Assembly: GCA_963643465.1 (NCBI GenBank)
Contig: CAVIJT010000008.1
Coordinates: 76,038-140,037, forward strand
DNA: 64,000 nucleotides
Direction: 5' to 3'
Source: CAG-411 sp963643465
Lineage (GTDB): Bacteria; Bacillota; Clostridia; Lachnospirales; Lachnospiraceae
Made by a program: the position numbers and the translations under genes
The notes under the pieces: generated by a model
Told to the model about the DNA's origin: nothing
The model's input: only the letters and a program-made list of their open reading frames with translations
Database searches by the model: none
Shown here: piece after piece, positions 31,507 to 40,520 of the stretch
How positions within the stretch are numbered: the first letter of the stretch is position 1
How the letters are laid out: each line of letters opens with the position of its first letter

Positions 31507-33840
31507 ATGGGAAGACAAGCAGAAAAATTGCGTGAATTGATGAAAGAGGTGAGACCTCTTATACATAAGGATAATGTGGTATGTAATCATATTATTGATT
31601 GTACATATCAGCAATACCTTTTGAATAACAAGGACAATGTGAAAGTGATAGATGAAGCATTGGCTACGGATGGAATAAAGATAATGATAGCACCAACTGG
31701 AAGTGGTAAGAGTTATTCTCTCTTATCAAGAGCAAAGGAGCTTGTAAAGAAAAATAAGGATTGTCGTATAATCATTGCTTTGCCAAGTAGGGCACTTACC
31801 ATGCAGGTTGGAAAACAAAAGGGTGTATGTGCCATAATGGCAGGAGATAAAATTAATTCTAACGCATCCATTATATGTACCACCTATGAGAAGATGTTTT
31901 CTATACAGGAGTTTATTGAAAAGGAAAGAAGACAAAACAAGGGGCAAAGAATTGTATTACTTCTTGATGAGGCTCATTTACTGGAAACACAACACTTATT
32001 CAGAAGTGACAGTATTAAAGGGATGATTCAATGTATAGAGAATAAGTTGTTTGACAATGTACTATTAATTACGGCAACACCGGAACCATTAAGCCTTTTT
32101 CGATGTGATTCCATTATTGAATTTATGGAAGAAAATAAGTTGCCTTCCATTGGGAAAATAGAGATTTTGGAAGTGGATAGTGTCAGTGAATACATCAAAG
32201 GCTTGGATTATGATAAAGAATTTCCGTTTGTAAGATTGAATAGCAAGAAGAAAATAGAGCAGTTGGTAAAGGAAATTTCACATCACAATATAGCGAAAAT
32301 AACATCAAGTGATAAGAATGGCATGGTTTATCAGGACATTATCAATCATTCAAAAATTGATGGTTCACAGGTGGATGGTATTCTTACAACAAGTGTGATA
32401 GAAGCCGGTGTGAATATTACTTCCTATGACCAAAACAAGGTTGTTCCCATGGTGGTGTTTGAGGACAGTGCATCCATTTCATGTGATGATATAGAGCAGT
32501 TCCTTAATCGCATACGCAGGGTTGGAAATAAGTATGTAAAGGTGGCAAGGGTTGTACTTAAAAAAGCAAAAGATAAGGATGTGAGAGTGTCACTTGTTTC
32601 TAGTGATGGTGAGACTTTGTGTGCATTTCAGGATGTGGCAATCAAAAGAGGGGATTTGTTTGTTAATGATGTAAAAATCATGGATATTAGTCCTGATGGC
32701 AAATACAAGCTAAAAATAGAACTGGGTGCAAAAGTATGTTATCGCAATCTGATTGTTTCATCGGAAGGAGCTACGGATATAACAAGATATTCAAAAGAGG
32801 ATTCCATACCAATTATGTTTTATGGAATTGGTTTTAAGCCCTTTACAAGTATATTAAAAGCGAATTGCATCAGTGTTGAAAGAATACAGAGTCAGTTGCA
32901 GGCTCTTGTGGATGCAATGAAAGTGCAGAGGGAGAGAAAGCAATCCTTTGAAAATCTTACGGATGATGAAATGGAACTATTGGAAATTGATGATGAAAAA
33001 TTGATTGAGAGCATGACAAAGGGTGCGATTGATACGCTTGGAAGTTTGAAAGATTGTCTTTCCTATGTAGATGGAGAGGTACAGGTGGATAAGAGAATCT
33101 TACACATGATTTCTTATAATCAGTATCAAGCCCAATTTTATACCAATCGTGAAATTTTAAGGGATGAACTGGAGCAAAGAATGGGTGTGCCGGTGGCATT
33201 TGTGGAGCAAGCTACCGGCAAGGAAACAAGCACATACAATATCAATGATATATGGGAAAACATAGAGGATTTGAGAACCTCAATCATATGTACGGATGAT
33301 TATTGTGCAGATATTTTGGGTAAAGGGAAAGGTCTTTACTTAAAGAGTGCCTTAACAAGAGACACTATACATAGATTCAAATGTAAGCAATTACTTATGG
33401 AATTGCTGGAAAGTCTGGATAAAGCTGGTGTGCAGGGTGGAATGGCATTAAAGATTCTTACTTCAAGCAAAACAAAGGCAAAGGTAACCAGATATAAGAA
33501 TTTGTACCACATAATTGTTTATAATGCGATTTTGGATAAGTTTAATGGGGATGACGCAGAAGAAATTGTTTCATATACAAAGGATGAAAAATTTCAAAAG
33601 GCTATATATTGTTATCTGCAACAGAGAGGACAAACTGCTTATACGGTGAATGAAAAACTAGCAGAAGAGATTATTGCATATTATAAAGCGGTTTATCCAT
33701 TAGGTGTAAAAGTTTCAAAGGAGCGTGCCATTACAATGAAATTGAAACAGATGTATAAAAAGAAGGATAAAGACAGCATTAAGAATGAAGTCAGAACCAA
33801 TGTTGATGATATTTTTAAGATTGTGAAATCAGATTATTAA
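31507..33840 (+). CDS. Superfamily 2 DEAD/DEAH-box helicase-like protein
   Basis: 777 residues from ATG 31507 (AAGGAG upstream). Helicase motifs: Walker A APTGSGKS at 62-69, motif II LLLDEAHLL at about 151-159, TATP as motif III, and QFLNRIRRVGN as motif VI. The second half has no known domain. Position just before a primase gene suggests a role in replication of the element, for example as the replicative or loading helicase, though a transcription-unrelated repair role is possible. Confidence 0.8.
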   Translation: MGRQAEKLRELMKEVRPLIHKDNVVCNHIIDCTYQQYLLNNKDNVKVIDEALATDGIKIMIAPTGSGKSYSLLSRAKELVKKNKDCRIIIALPSRALTMQVGKQKGVCAIMAGDKINSNASIICTTYEKMFSIQEFIEKERRQNKGQRIVLLLDEAHLLETQHLFRSDSIKGMIQCIENKLFDNVLLITATPEPLSLFRCDSIIEFMEENKLPSIGKIEILEVDSVSEYIKGLDYDKEFPFVRLNSKKKIEQLVKEISHHNIAKITSSDKNGMVYQDIINHSKIDGSQVDGILTTSVIEAGVNITSYDQNKVVPMVVFEDSASISCDDIEQFLNRIRRVGNKYVKVARVVLKKAKDKDVRVSLVSSDGETLCAFQDVAIKRGDLFVNDVKIMDISPDGKYKLKIELGAKVCYRNLIVSSEGATDITRYSKEDSIPIMFYGIGFKPFTSILKANCISVERIQSQLQALVDAMKVQRERKQSFENLTDDEMELLEIDDEKLIESMTKGAIDTLGSLKDCLSYVDGEVQVDKRILHMISYNQYQAQFYTNREILRDELEQRMGVPVAFVEQATGKETSTYNINDIWENIEDLRTSIICTDDYCADILGKGKGLYLKSALTRDTIHRFKCKQLLMELLESLDKAGVQGGMALKILTSSKTKAKVTRYKNLYHIIVYNAILDKFNGDDAEEIVSYTKDEKFQKAIYCYLQQRGQTAYTVNEKLAEEIIAYYKAVYPLGVKVSKERAITMKLKQMYKKKDKDSIKNEVRTNVDDIFKIVKSDY

Positions 33841-33904
33841 ATAAAAGATGCTTTGAATAGAGAAAAAAGAGGTAGTTGGAAGTGTTGGTGGGAAGGAGCA
33901 ACTT

Positions 33905-35056
33905 ATGATAGATGAAATTACAATACAGGCAGCAAAGTCTGTTGATATAAATAAAGTGCTAGATAAGTGGAATTGGGGTACAGATATAACAGGTACATTT
34001 ATATTGTGTCCAAATCCATTGCATAATGACCATAATCCCAGTGTGTCGATTAATCATATGGAAAATACATGCAGATGTTTTACTTGCAGACAGGGAGATG
34101 GGATAACCTTTGATACCATAAATCTGTATCAATCATTAAGCGAAAAGGTGGATGGAAGAAGAGTATCCTTTCCACAGGCAGTAAAGGAAGTTCTTGCATT
34201 GGATGGAATGACACTTAACCAAGCAACACAAAATATTGGAATGAACCAGCATAAGAAGCAAAATACAAATAAGAGTGCATTTGATACAGTTATTGGAAAC
34301 AGTAAACCACTCACAGGATATGAATTGAATTATCTCCATAATAGAGGAATTATGCTTTATGATGCTTATGTTTATATGGGGAAGGTATATACCAAACAAT
34401 CCATTGATAAGGAATTGCAATCTGCACCAGATAAACAGAGAATTAAGGAATTAGAACAAATAAAACAGGAAGGAAAATTCTTTAAAGGAATAGCCCCCAT
34501 TTTGAAAGCCAACAGAATCCAAATAAAGCATAACTATTGGCAAGGTGTAAACAGTATTATTTACCTTGTTTCCTATGATTATGATGAGGATGAAGACTTA
34601 CAGGCAAATTCACATTTTCTTATGGATACGGAGCGAAATATGGTAATTAAGAAGTCGCTGGATGCTACCCATCAAAAGCAGGCACTTGGAGAAAGTAATT
34701 TTTGTTTTATTACAGAGGGAATGGATAAAAAGGGCGATATTTATATTACAGAAGGTGTTGAAGACGCACTCTCCTATACCATGAACAATCAAAAAAGCAT
34801 TTCCTTAAATAGCATAGCAAATGTGAAATCATTTATAGAGCATTTGGAGCATCATCATTTTCGCTATAAGAAAAATAGATTTGTTATTTCCCTAGACCAT
34901 GATGAAGCTGGTGAAAAAGCAACGCAAAAATTGGTGAATTTCTTTCAGGCATATAATCAACAACATCCAAAGCATCCATATCAATATGGAATATGTCAAT
35001 ATCCGCAGCAATTTCATGATATAAATGATTACTGGGTAGCAAAGGTGTTCCAATAA
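33905..35056 (+). CDS. CHC2/TOPRIM DNA primase-like protein
   Basis: 383 residues. The N-terminal zinc finger has C35, H40, C58 and C61 (ILCPNPLH, CRCFTC). The TOPRIM domain has E283 (ITEGVEDAL) and D331-x-D333 (SLDHDEAGEKA). This is the minimal set of a DnaG-type primase as found in phages and plasmids; a C-terminal helicase-binding domain is not evident. With the neighbouring helicase and SSB it supports autonomous replication of the element at some stage. Confidence 0.87.
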   Translation: MIDEITIQAAKSVDINKVLDKWNWGTDITGTFILCPNPLHNDHNPSVSINHMENTCRCFTCRQGDGITFDTINLYQSLSEKVDGRRVSFPQAVKEVLALDGMTLNQATQNIGMNQHKKQNTNKSAFDTVIGNSKPLTGYELNYLHNRGIMLYDAYVYMGKVYTKQSIDKELQSAPDKQRIKELEQIKQEGKFFKGIAPILKANRIQIKHNYWQGVNSIIYLVSYDYDEDEDLQANSHFLMDTERNMVIKKSLDATHQKQALGESNFCFITEGMDKKGDIYITEGVEDALSYTMNNQKSISLNSIANVKSFIEHLEHHHFRYKKNRFVISLDHDEAGEKATQKLVNFFQAYNQQHPKHPYQYGICQYPQQFHDINDYWVAKVFQ

Positions 35057-35094
35057 AAATGAATTAGAGTGACTTTGGGATTATAAATCTTTCT

Positions 35095-35138
35095 TTTCTG
35101 CTTATAATAAAAGGCGGAAAGCAGAAAAGGAAGAATAA
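35095..35138 (+). promoter_or_regulatory. Leader hairpin before the adenine methyltransferase
   Basis: CTTTTCTGC near 35093-35101 pairs with GCAGAAAAG at 35121-35129, overlapping the AAGGAAG ribosome binding region of the next gene, so it may limit translation. Confidence 0.5.
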
Positions 35139-35140
35139 AA

Positions 35141-35854
35141 TTGACAATCGAAGAAAATCAAATATACCAAATGGATTGTTTGGAGGGTATGAAATTGATA
35201 CCGGATAAATCCATAGACCTGATAGTAACGGACCCACCATATCTGATAAAGGGCATTCATGAATATAAAGGAAATGAGTTAGGAAAACATATTATCAAGT
35301 ATCAAAAACCATTGGTAGAGCAAAGTTTGACAGATGGTTATGATATGGCAATTTTGGATGAAATGTATCGAGTGATGAAAGTTCCAAATCTTTATATCTG
35401 GTGTAATATCTCGCAAATTCCCATGTATATCAAATATTTTGTGTTGGAGAGAAAGTGTAAAATGGATATTCTTATATGGCATAAAACAAATCCTGTTCCA
35501 TGCTGCAATAATAAATGGCTTTCTGATAAAGAGTACTGTCTGTATTTTAGAAAAGGTGGATATTGCAATCCATCTGGTTATGCAGAAGCCAAAACAGTAT
35601 GGGATTTGCCAATTAACGCAAAAGACAAAAAAATTTATGGACATCCAACTATTAAGCCATTGTGTATCATAGAAAATATTATAAGAAATAGCAGTAAAGA
35701 GGGAGATGTGGTATTGGATGCCTTTTTGGGTTCAGGAACAACAGCAGTTGCCTGTATTAAGAATAATAGAAATTACATAGGGTTTGAGAATAATGAGGAA
35801 TATTACCAGATAGCAGAAAAAAGAATTGAAGAAAGCGTAAGAGATAAGGGATAA
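35141..35854 (+). CDS. N6-adenine (or N4-cytosine) DNA methyltransferase, beta type
   Basis: 237 residues. The catalytic motif DPPY at 31-34 precedes the SAM motif FLGSGTT at 195-201, the order of beta-class enzymes. HPTIKP and NYIGFENNEEYY support the family. No restriction enzyme partner lies beside it, so it is probably an orphan protecting the element or regulating it. The start TTG 35141 follows AAGGAAG. Confidence 0.9.
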   Translation: MTIEENQIYQMDCLEGMKLIPDKSIDLIVTDPPYLIKGIHEYKGNELGKHIIKYQKPLVEQSLTDGYDMAILDEMYRVMKVPNLYIWCNISQIPMYIKYFVLERKCKMDILIWHKTNPVPCCNNKWLSDKEYCLYFRKGGYCNPSGYAEAKTVWDLPINAKDKKIYGHPTIKPLCIIENIIRNSSKEGDVVLDAFLGSGTTAVACIKNNRNYIGFENNEEYYQIAEKRIEESVRDKG

Positions 35855-35876
35855 GAAATTATCTCTTATTTTTTTT
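35838..35876 (+). terminator. Terminator overlapping the end of the methyltransferase gene
   Basis: TAAGAGATAA at 35838-35847 and TTATCTCTTA at 35859-35868, then eight T. The first arm lies in the last codons of the gene. Confidence 0.85.
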
Positions 35877-36118
35877 GATTGGTGGTAGGGCATTTTTCAA
35901 TGTGATGTTAATATTTTTTTCTTGGAAGTATAAGCTTTTGTTTGTAGTTTGGGTTATAAAAAATTTCCTTTTGCTTATAATCTAAGGTCAAGAAAAATAA
36001 AGGCGAAAAGCCCATATGTGATTTTACAGGTTGCATAGCACAAATTTCATTGACAGGTTACAAAAGGTAGTGGCGAAGCCATATATTTATGTACAAAAGT
36101 ACAGGAAGGAGATTTTTT

Positions 36119-37033
36119 ATGCAGGAAAAAAACAAAATGACACTGGAGAGTTTCTATACTTATATGCAAGTAAGTATACAGGAAAAAATGGGAAGCAATT
36201 ATAAGGTTGTAGTAGGAGAGGTAGAAAAGAATAATGGGGTAAGATTAAATGGACTGTCCATTAAGAAGATGGGGACCAATATTGCGCCTACCATTTATAT
36301 GGAAGAACCATATCAGAGGTATTTAGAGGATAGAAATACTTTGGATGAACTGGAAGAACATATCATGGAATGTTACTATGCAAATGCAACAGTAGGACAG
36401 GTAGATATGAAGAAGTTTATGAACTGGGAGCAAGTAAAAGACAGAATTGTTTATAAGATTGTAAACTATGAGAAAAATGAGGAACTCCTAAAAAAGATAC
36501 CTTATATAAAGGTTCTGGATTTGGCAGTTGTATTTTACTATTTGCTGGATGAACAAATGGCAGGTGGATTTGGAAGTATTACAATTCATAATGAACATTT
36601 AGAGCATTGGGAGAAAAGCATAGAAGATGTACACTCTGTTGCAATACAGAATACACCAAGAATTTTAAAATGCAAGCTTCAGGATATGGAATCTTCCATA
36701 AAAGAAATGTCACCAGAAGAATTTGCATGCTATGACTTTGCAACAGCAATACCAATGTTTGTTCTTACCAATCAAAGAAATTTTTATGGAGCAGCAACTA
36801 TTTTATATCCTAATGTATTAAAGGATTTGGCAAAATTTTTGGAATCAGACCTTTATATTTTGCCAAGCAGTACGCATGAAGTGATTTTGGTGCCAGCTAA
36901 CAAAGTACCTTATGCTTCAAGTGAACTTACAGAAATGGTACAGGACATAAATGATGTATCAGTTCCTGAAATTGAAATTTTATCAGACCATGTATATAAG
37001 TTTGACAGATTAACAGGCTGTATTACATTTTAA
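36119..37033 (+). CDS. DUF5688-like protein
   Basis: 305 residues from ATG 36119 (GGAAGGAG upstream). The layout (TLESFYTYMQVSIQEKMG, then VRLNGLSI, NIAPTIYMEEPYQRYLE and SSTHEVILVPA near the end) matches the uncharacterised DUF5688 family common in mobile elements of Lachnospiraceae, as I recall it. It is a soluble protein of unknown function. It is directly followed by ssb. Confidence 0.7.
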   Translation: MQEKNKMTLESFYTYMQVSIQEKMGSNYKVVVGEVEKNNGVRLNGLSIKKMGTNIAPTIYMEEPYQRYLEDRNTLDELEEHIMECYYANATVGQVDMKKFMNWEQVKDRIVYKIVNYEKNEELLKKIPYIKVLDLAVVFYYLLDEQMAGGFGSITIHNEHLEHWEKSIEDVHSVAIQNTPRILKCKLQDMESSIKEMSPEEFACYDFATAIPMFVLTNQRNFYGAATILYPNVLKDLAKFLESDLYILPSSTHEVILVPANKVPYASSELTEMVQDINDVSVPEIEILSDHVYKFDRLTGCITF

Positions 37034-37047
37034 GGGGGCAGATGTTT

Positions 37048-37449
37048 ATGAACAAAATAATATTAAAAGGAAGACTCACAAAAGGTGTGATTATGTCTTA
37101 TGGAAATGATAGTAACCATACTGCATTTGCCAAGTGGAATATGGCAGTGGATGATAGAAGCTGGAAGAAAGAAGATGGTACCTGTCATACAGATTTTATT
37201 CCCTGTGTTGCTGTGGGAAAAGTAGCTGAGATTGCAGAAATAAATTTATGTAAAGGAAAAGAAGTTCTTTTATTTGGGAAAATGCAATCTGGAAGTTATC
37301 AAAATAAGGATGGAAAAACAGTCTACACTTTACAAATGAGAGTGGAAGAAATTGAGTTTTGCGGAAAGAAAACAGAAAGTCCAATGCCGTATGATGATTC
37401 TTTTATGAATATACCGGAAGATATTGCAGGAGAATTACCATTCAGGTAA
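37048..37449 (+). CDS. ssb: Single-stranded DNA-binding protein
   Basis: 133 residues with an OB-fold (NKIILKGRLTKGVIM, then FIPCVAVGKVAEI and KGKEVLLFGKMQSGSYQNKDGKTVYTLQMRVEEI). It ends ELPFR, a variant of the acidic DDDIPF tail that recruits replication and repair proteins. It probably coats ssDNA during replication or transfer of the element. ATG 37048 is preferred over ATG 37042 from the distance to AAGGGGG. Confidence 0.9.
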   Translation: MNKIILKGRLTKGVIMSYGNDSNHTAFAKWNMAVDDRSWKKEDGTCHTDFIPCVAVGKVAEIAEINLCKGKEVLLFGKMQSGSYQNKDGKTVYTLQMRVEEIEFCGKKTESPMPYDDSFMNIPEDIAGELPFR

Positions 37450-37529
37450 GCAACAATTTAATAGGATGTTTAGAGGTATGGAAGTGATACTGTGATATTG
37501 GTTGCAGTTATCAGTTCCTTTTTTTGTTG

Positions 37530-37563
37530 CACAAGAATGTGTCATTGGTGGCACATTCTTGTG
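37530..37563 (+). promoter_or_regulatory. 12-bp perfect hairpin in the leader of the DUF262 gene
   Basis: CACAAGAATGTG at 37530-37541 is perfectly inverted as CACATTCTTGTG at 37552-37563. No T run follows. It lies 110 bases upstream of the next start. Confidence 0.6.
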
Positions 37564-37673
37564 GGAGAGAAATGAAAAATGTATAAGAAGTTTGAAACCT
37601 TATGGTATTTTAGGTTTTCTTTTGTTTAAAGGTAAAGTGATTTTGCTATTTATGGGAAGGAGATTTGATTTTT

Positions 37674-39068
37674 ATGAATAAGACAAAGTTATCATGGACA
37701 GTCAGTAATATACAGAAGATGCATGAGGAAAAACAGGTATTGTCCTTCGAGCATCCAATCCAGAGAAAGAGCGAGCAGTGGAATAGCAATCAGAAAAGTT
37801 TGCTCATCCATAGTATGCTTGCGAATTACCCTGTGCCAAACATATATGTATTAAGGGAAGACAGTCAGGAAGTGGATGAAAAGAATAAGCCAATTTTCAA
37901 TTATTCAGTGATGGATGGAAAACAGAGACTTACCAGCGTTTTGTCATATATATGGGGAGAGTTCCCATTGGATGAAACTATCCCTAACATCTGTGTGGAT
38001 GAAGTAGAGTATGAAATTGGTAGCAAATATTTTTGTGATTTGGATGAGCCTGTGCAGTATGAAATCAAACGGTATAAGTTTGAAATTGTGGCTTTTGAGG
38101 ATTGTTCAGACAGGGAGATAGAGGAAATCTTCTTTAGATTGAATAACAGTACTCCTCTTACAAAGGCACAAGTAGCCAAGAGTAAGATAGGTGTGCAGTT
38201 AGCAGAAATGATGAATGAACTTCTTACATCCAGGTTCTTTACTGCAAGTTGTAACTTCTCGAAGGCACAGCTTAAAGCATCTGACGACCAGAGGAGTCTC
38301 ATTCAGAGTATGATGTTGCTTGATACAAATAATGTACCTGATTTTGAATTAAAGGATTTTTCAGAAAATGAAATTCTTTCTTATTCTGAAAGTATTAGGA
38401 AGAATTATAGTGACAAGCAGAAAAATATCTTAGACAGTGCAATTCAGTATCTTTCAGACGCCTTTCCTGAGAAGAACAAGAACATTCGTAAGATTTCAAT
38501 TCCAATGCTTATATATCTTGCTGATGTAGCTGAAGATGCGGAAATTAAACCAAGATTCTTTAGGGACTGGTGGAGTTTCTTCACAGAGGAAGATGAACTG
38601 TTTGCAACTTACAAAACCTTCTGTTCCAGTGGTTCTACTAAATTAGACAAAGTGAATGGCAGACTCGCCATTATGACGAAATCTTTCTGCTTATACCATG
38701 AATTGGATATTCCGGAGGAATTAAAGGATATGGTAGCAGAGGTGGAAGAAAAACTTGTTGCTAAAGAAGAAAGTGACAATAATTCCCTTACCGAGGAAGA
38801 AGAAAACTTGTCAGAAGAAAATGCAGAAGTTATATCGGAAACTAATGTAATAGAAACAACTGATGAACAGGACAATGAGAATGTGGAGGTAGAAGGTGAT
38901 GCTATTGATACACCTGAAACAGAAGATTTAGATAATGTGGAAGATGTAGAAGAGGTCAATGAAACCTTTGAAGAGTCCACAGAGGAAATTGAGTGTGAGA
39001 ACTCAATAGATGAAACATCAAATGAAGAAGATAATGTTTCTTCGGATTTTGAAAATGCAGAAGATTAA
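37674..39068 (+). CDS. DUF262 protein with long acidic tail
   Basis: 464 residues from ATG 37674. The N-terminal DUF262 domain has DGKQRLT at 81-87 and the arrangement PIQRKSEQW, LANYPVPNIYV and FFRLNNSTPLTKAQVAKSK. DUF262 is related to ParB-type NTPases and is known from GmrSD type IV restriction. From about residue 372 the protein is almost only E, D, N, S, T and V, a strongly acidic, probably disordered tail. There is no DUF1524 HNH nuclease, so it is not a typical GmrSD. It may be part of the replication or maintenance module. Confidence 0.8.
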   Translation: MNKTKLSWTVSNIQKMHEEKQVLSFEHPIQRKSEQWNSNQKSLLIHSMLANYPVPNIYVLREDSQEVDEKNKPIFNYSVMDGKQRLTSVLSYIWGEFPLDETIPNICVDEVEYEIGSKYFCDLDEPVQYEIKRYKFEIVAFEDCSDREIEEIFFRLNNSTPLTKAQVAKSKIGVQLAEMMNELLTSRFFTASCNFSKAQLKASDDQRSLIQSMMLLDTNNVPDFELKDFSENEILSYSESIRKNYSDKQKNILDSAIQYLSDAFPEKNKNIRKISIPMLIYLADVAEDAEIKPRFFRDWWSFFTEEDELFATYKTFCSSGSTKLDKVNGRLAIMTKSFCLYHELDIPEELKDMVAEVEEKLVAKEESDNNSLTEEEENLSEENAEVISETNVIETTDEQDNENVEVEGDAIDTPETEDLDNVEDVEEVNETFEESTEEIECENSIDETSNEEDNVSSDFENAED

Positions 39069-39089
39069 TGTTAGCCTGCATAAAAAAAT

Positions 39090-39148
39090 CAATATAGATG
39101 TGATTGCGAACAGCAATCAAAGGGAAGGGACAGGCAGAAATGTTTGTC
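39090..39148 (+). promoter_or_regulatory. Two leader hairpins before the 92-residue gene
   Basis: GATTGC-GAACA-GCAATC (about 39101-39117) and AGGGACA/TGTCCCT (about 39124-39149) lie upstream of GGAAGGAAG. They fit the pattern of stable hairpins ahead of genes in this element. Confidence 0.5.
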
Positions 39149-39176
39149 CCTTAAATTTTACGGAAGGAAGATATGT

Positions 39177-39455
39177 ATGTTAAAAGGAAAAGTAAAGATA
39201 AATAAACAGGAATGTGATGGTAATTACAAATTTGCAGGTGTAGAGCAATATATGACTTGTGGTTTTCAAAATACTTTTGGAGAGGAAGCAACAGCTATTG
39301 CTTTTACAGCATTGGCATTGATATTAGAAGAGTATCCTAATAATGCAGATTATTTACAGACATTTGAATATGAATACCCAAATAAAAAGGTGATTATTTT
39401 CTGGTGCATCCACGATGAAACTCATATTACATTTCTTTTACCAGAAGAATATTAG
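39177..39455 (+). CDS. Small hypothetical protein
   Basis: 92 residues from ATG 39177 (AAGGAAG upstream). The sequence (MLKGKVKINKQECDGNYKFAGVEQYMTCGFQNTFGEE, then VIIFWCIHDETHITFLLPEEY) has no domain that I recognise. It lies 17 bases upstream of the RadC-like gene and is probably cotranscribed with it. Confidence 0.65.
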   Translation: MLKGKVKINKQECDGNYKFAGVEQYMTCGFQNTFGEEATAIAFTALALILEEYPNNADYLQTFEYEYPNKKVIIFWCIHDETHITFLLPEEY

Positions 39456-39472
39456 AAAGGCTGGTGGTTACC

Positions 39473-39937
39473 ATGAAGATTGCTTTTTTTGATACCAAAG
39501 TTACAGAAGGACACCGCATTGCACTTGTGGAGGAAAAAACAGTAGATTATAGTGCTGAAATATTTGATGTACCTAATCTTATTGTGGATATGATAAATCA
39601 TGTAACACATTTAAATGAAAAAGGGGAAGAACACTGTTATCTGATTGCAATGGATATAAAAAACAGGGTACTTGGAATCTTCCTTATTTCTAAAGGTACA
39701 AAGAACCAAAGTGTGTTAGGTGGAAGGGAAGTGTTTATGAGAGCATTGATAGTTGGAGCTTCGCATATTATTCTTTGCCATAACCATCCTTCCGGAGATT
39801 GTTTTCCAAGTAAAGAGGATATAATTCTGACTAAAAAATTTAAGGACGCAGGAGAATTGATAGGAGTATCTTTGTCAGACCATATTATCGTTTGTGGAGA
39901 TACTTATTTTAGTTTCTTGGAACATGAATTGTTGTAG
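39473..39937 (+). CDS. RadC/JAB-domain protein
   Basis: 154 residues. The JAMM metal site is complete: HNHPSGD with H103, H105 and D109, and a glutamate further upstream. This is the RadC-like family (JAB domain) often carried by plasmids, phages and integrative elements, where it is thought to help repair or recombination; its true activity is unsettled. The usual helix-hairpin-helix half of chromosomal RadC is missing. Confidence 0.85.
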   Translation: MKIAFFDTKVTEGHRIALVEEKTVDYSAEIFDVPNLIVDMINHVTHLNEKGEEHCYLIAMDIKNRVLGIFLISKGTKNQSVLGGREVFMRALIVGASHIILCHNHPSGDCFPSKEDIILTKKFKDAGELIGVSLSDHIIVCGDTYFSFLEHELL

Positions 39938-40051
39938 AGAATGAGATTTGATTAGAAATGGTTTTAGGTAGGAATATTATTGAATAGTTCATTAGTTGAG
40001 CCGGTTTTTTGTACCTAATCCAAGTTTTTCGCACGGTTTATTTTTTGCATT

Positions 40052-40088
40052 AAGACCTATATGAAAATTATTCATTAGGTCTTTTTCT
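40052..40088 (+). terminator. Terminator after the RadC-like gene
   Basis: AAGACCTA at 40052-40059 and TAGGTCTT at 40076-40083, then TTTCTTCT. It separates the replication-type module from the second restriction system. Confidence 0.8.
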
Positions 40089-40200
40089 TCTAAAAAAAAA
40101 ATTGAGATATAAAAGTCCATAAAAACTTAATTGCAATATTGTGAAGGTTATAATATAATATGATTGATAGTCTAAAAAAATGAACATGAGGGACAACAAT

Positions 40201-40464
40201 ATGGAATATGATGTAGGATTTTTTTTGAATGATAAGTTTACGGTTCTTCAAGAGTTATACAAACACCAAATTGATATAAATGGTGTAATATTATGTCCTG
40301 TTACACAACAGGAGTTAGCAAATATTATTGGGTGTAGCAAGGCTAAAATAAATTCTATTCTCAATGAATTGATGGAAAAAGGTCTTGTTCAAATGTATAA
40401 CAACACAAAGGGAAGATACATATTGTCTGAGGATGCGATAAAGATTATAAAGAAGCTATCCTGA
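40201..40464 (+). CDS. Winged helix-turn-helix regulator of the second type I system
   Basis: 87 residues from ATG 40201; ATGs at 40180 and 40186 are in frame and possible. The helix-turn-helix is TQQELANIIGCSKAKINSILNELMEKGLVQM, followed by a wing (NNTKGRYILS). It lies 56 bases before hsdR and probably controls the operon. Confidence 0.75.
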   Translation: MEYDVGFFLNDKFTVLQELYKHQIDINGVILCPVTQQELANIIGCSKAKINSILNELMEKGLVQMYNNTKGRYILSEDAIKIIKKLS

Positions 40465-40520
40465 TTAATGGACTTTAAGTTTGTAATACTAATAATACAA
40501 AATAGGAAGGATGTGCTTTT

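Noticed and set aside
37674..39068. GmrSD type IV restriction enzyme
   Set aside because: Only the DUF262 half is present; the HNH-bearing DUF1524 half is replaced by an acidic tail.
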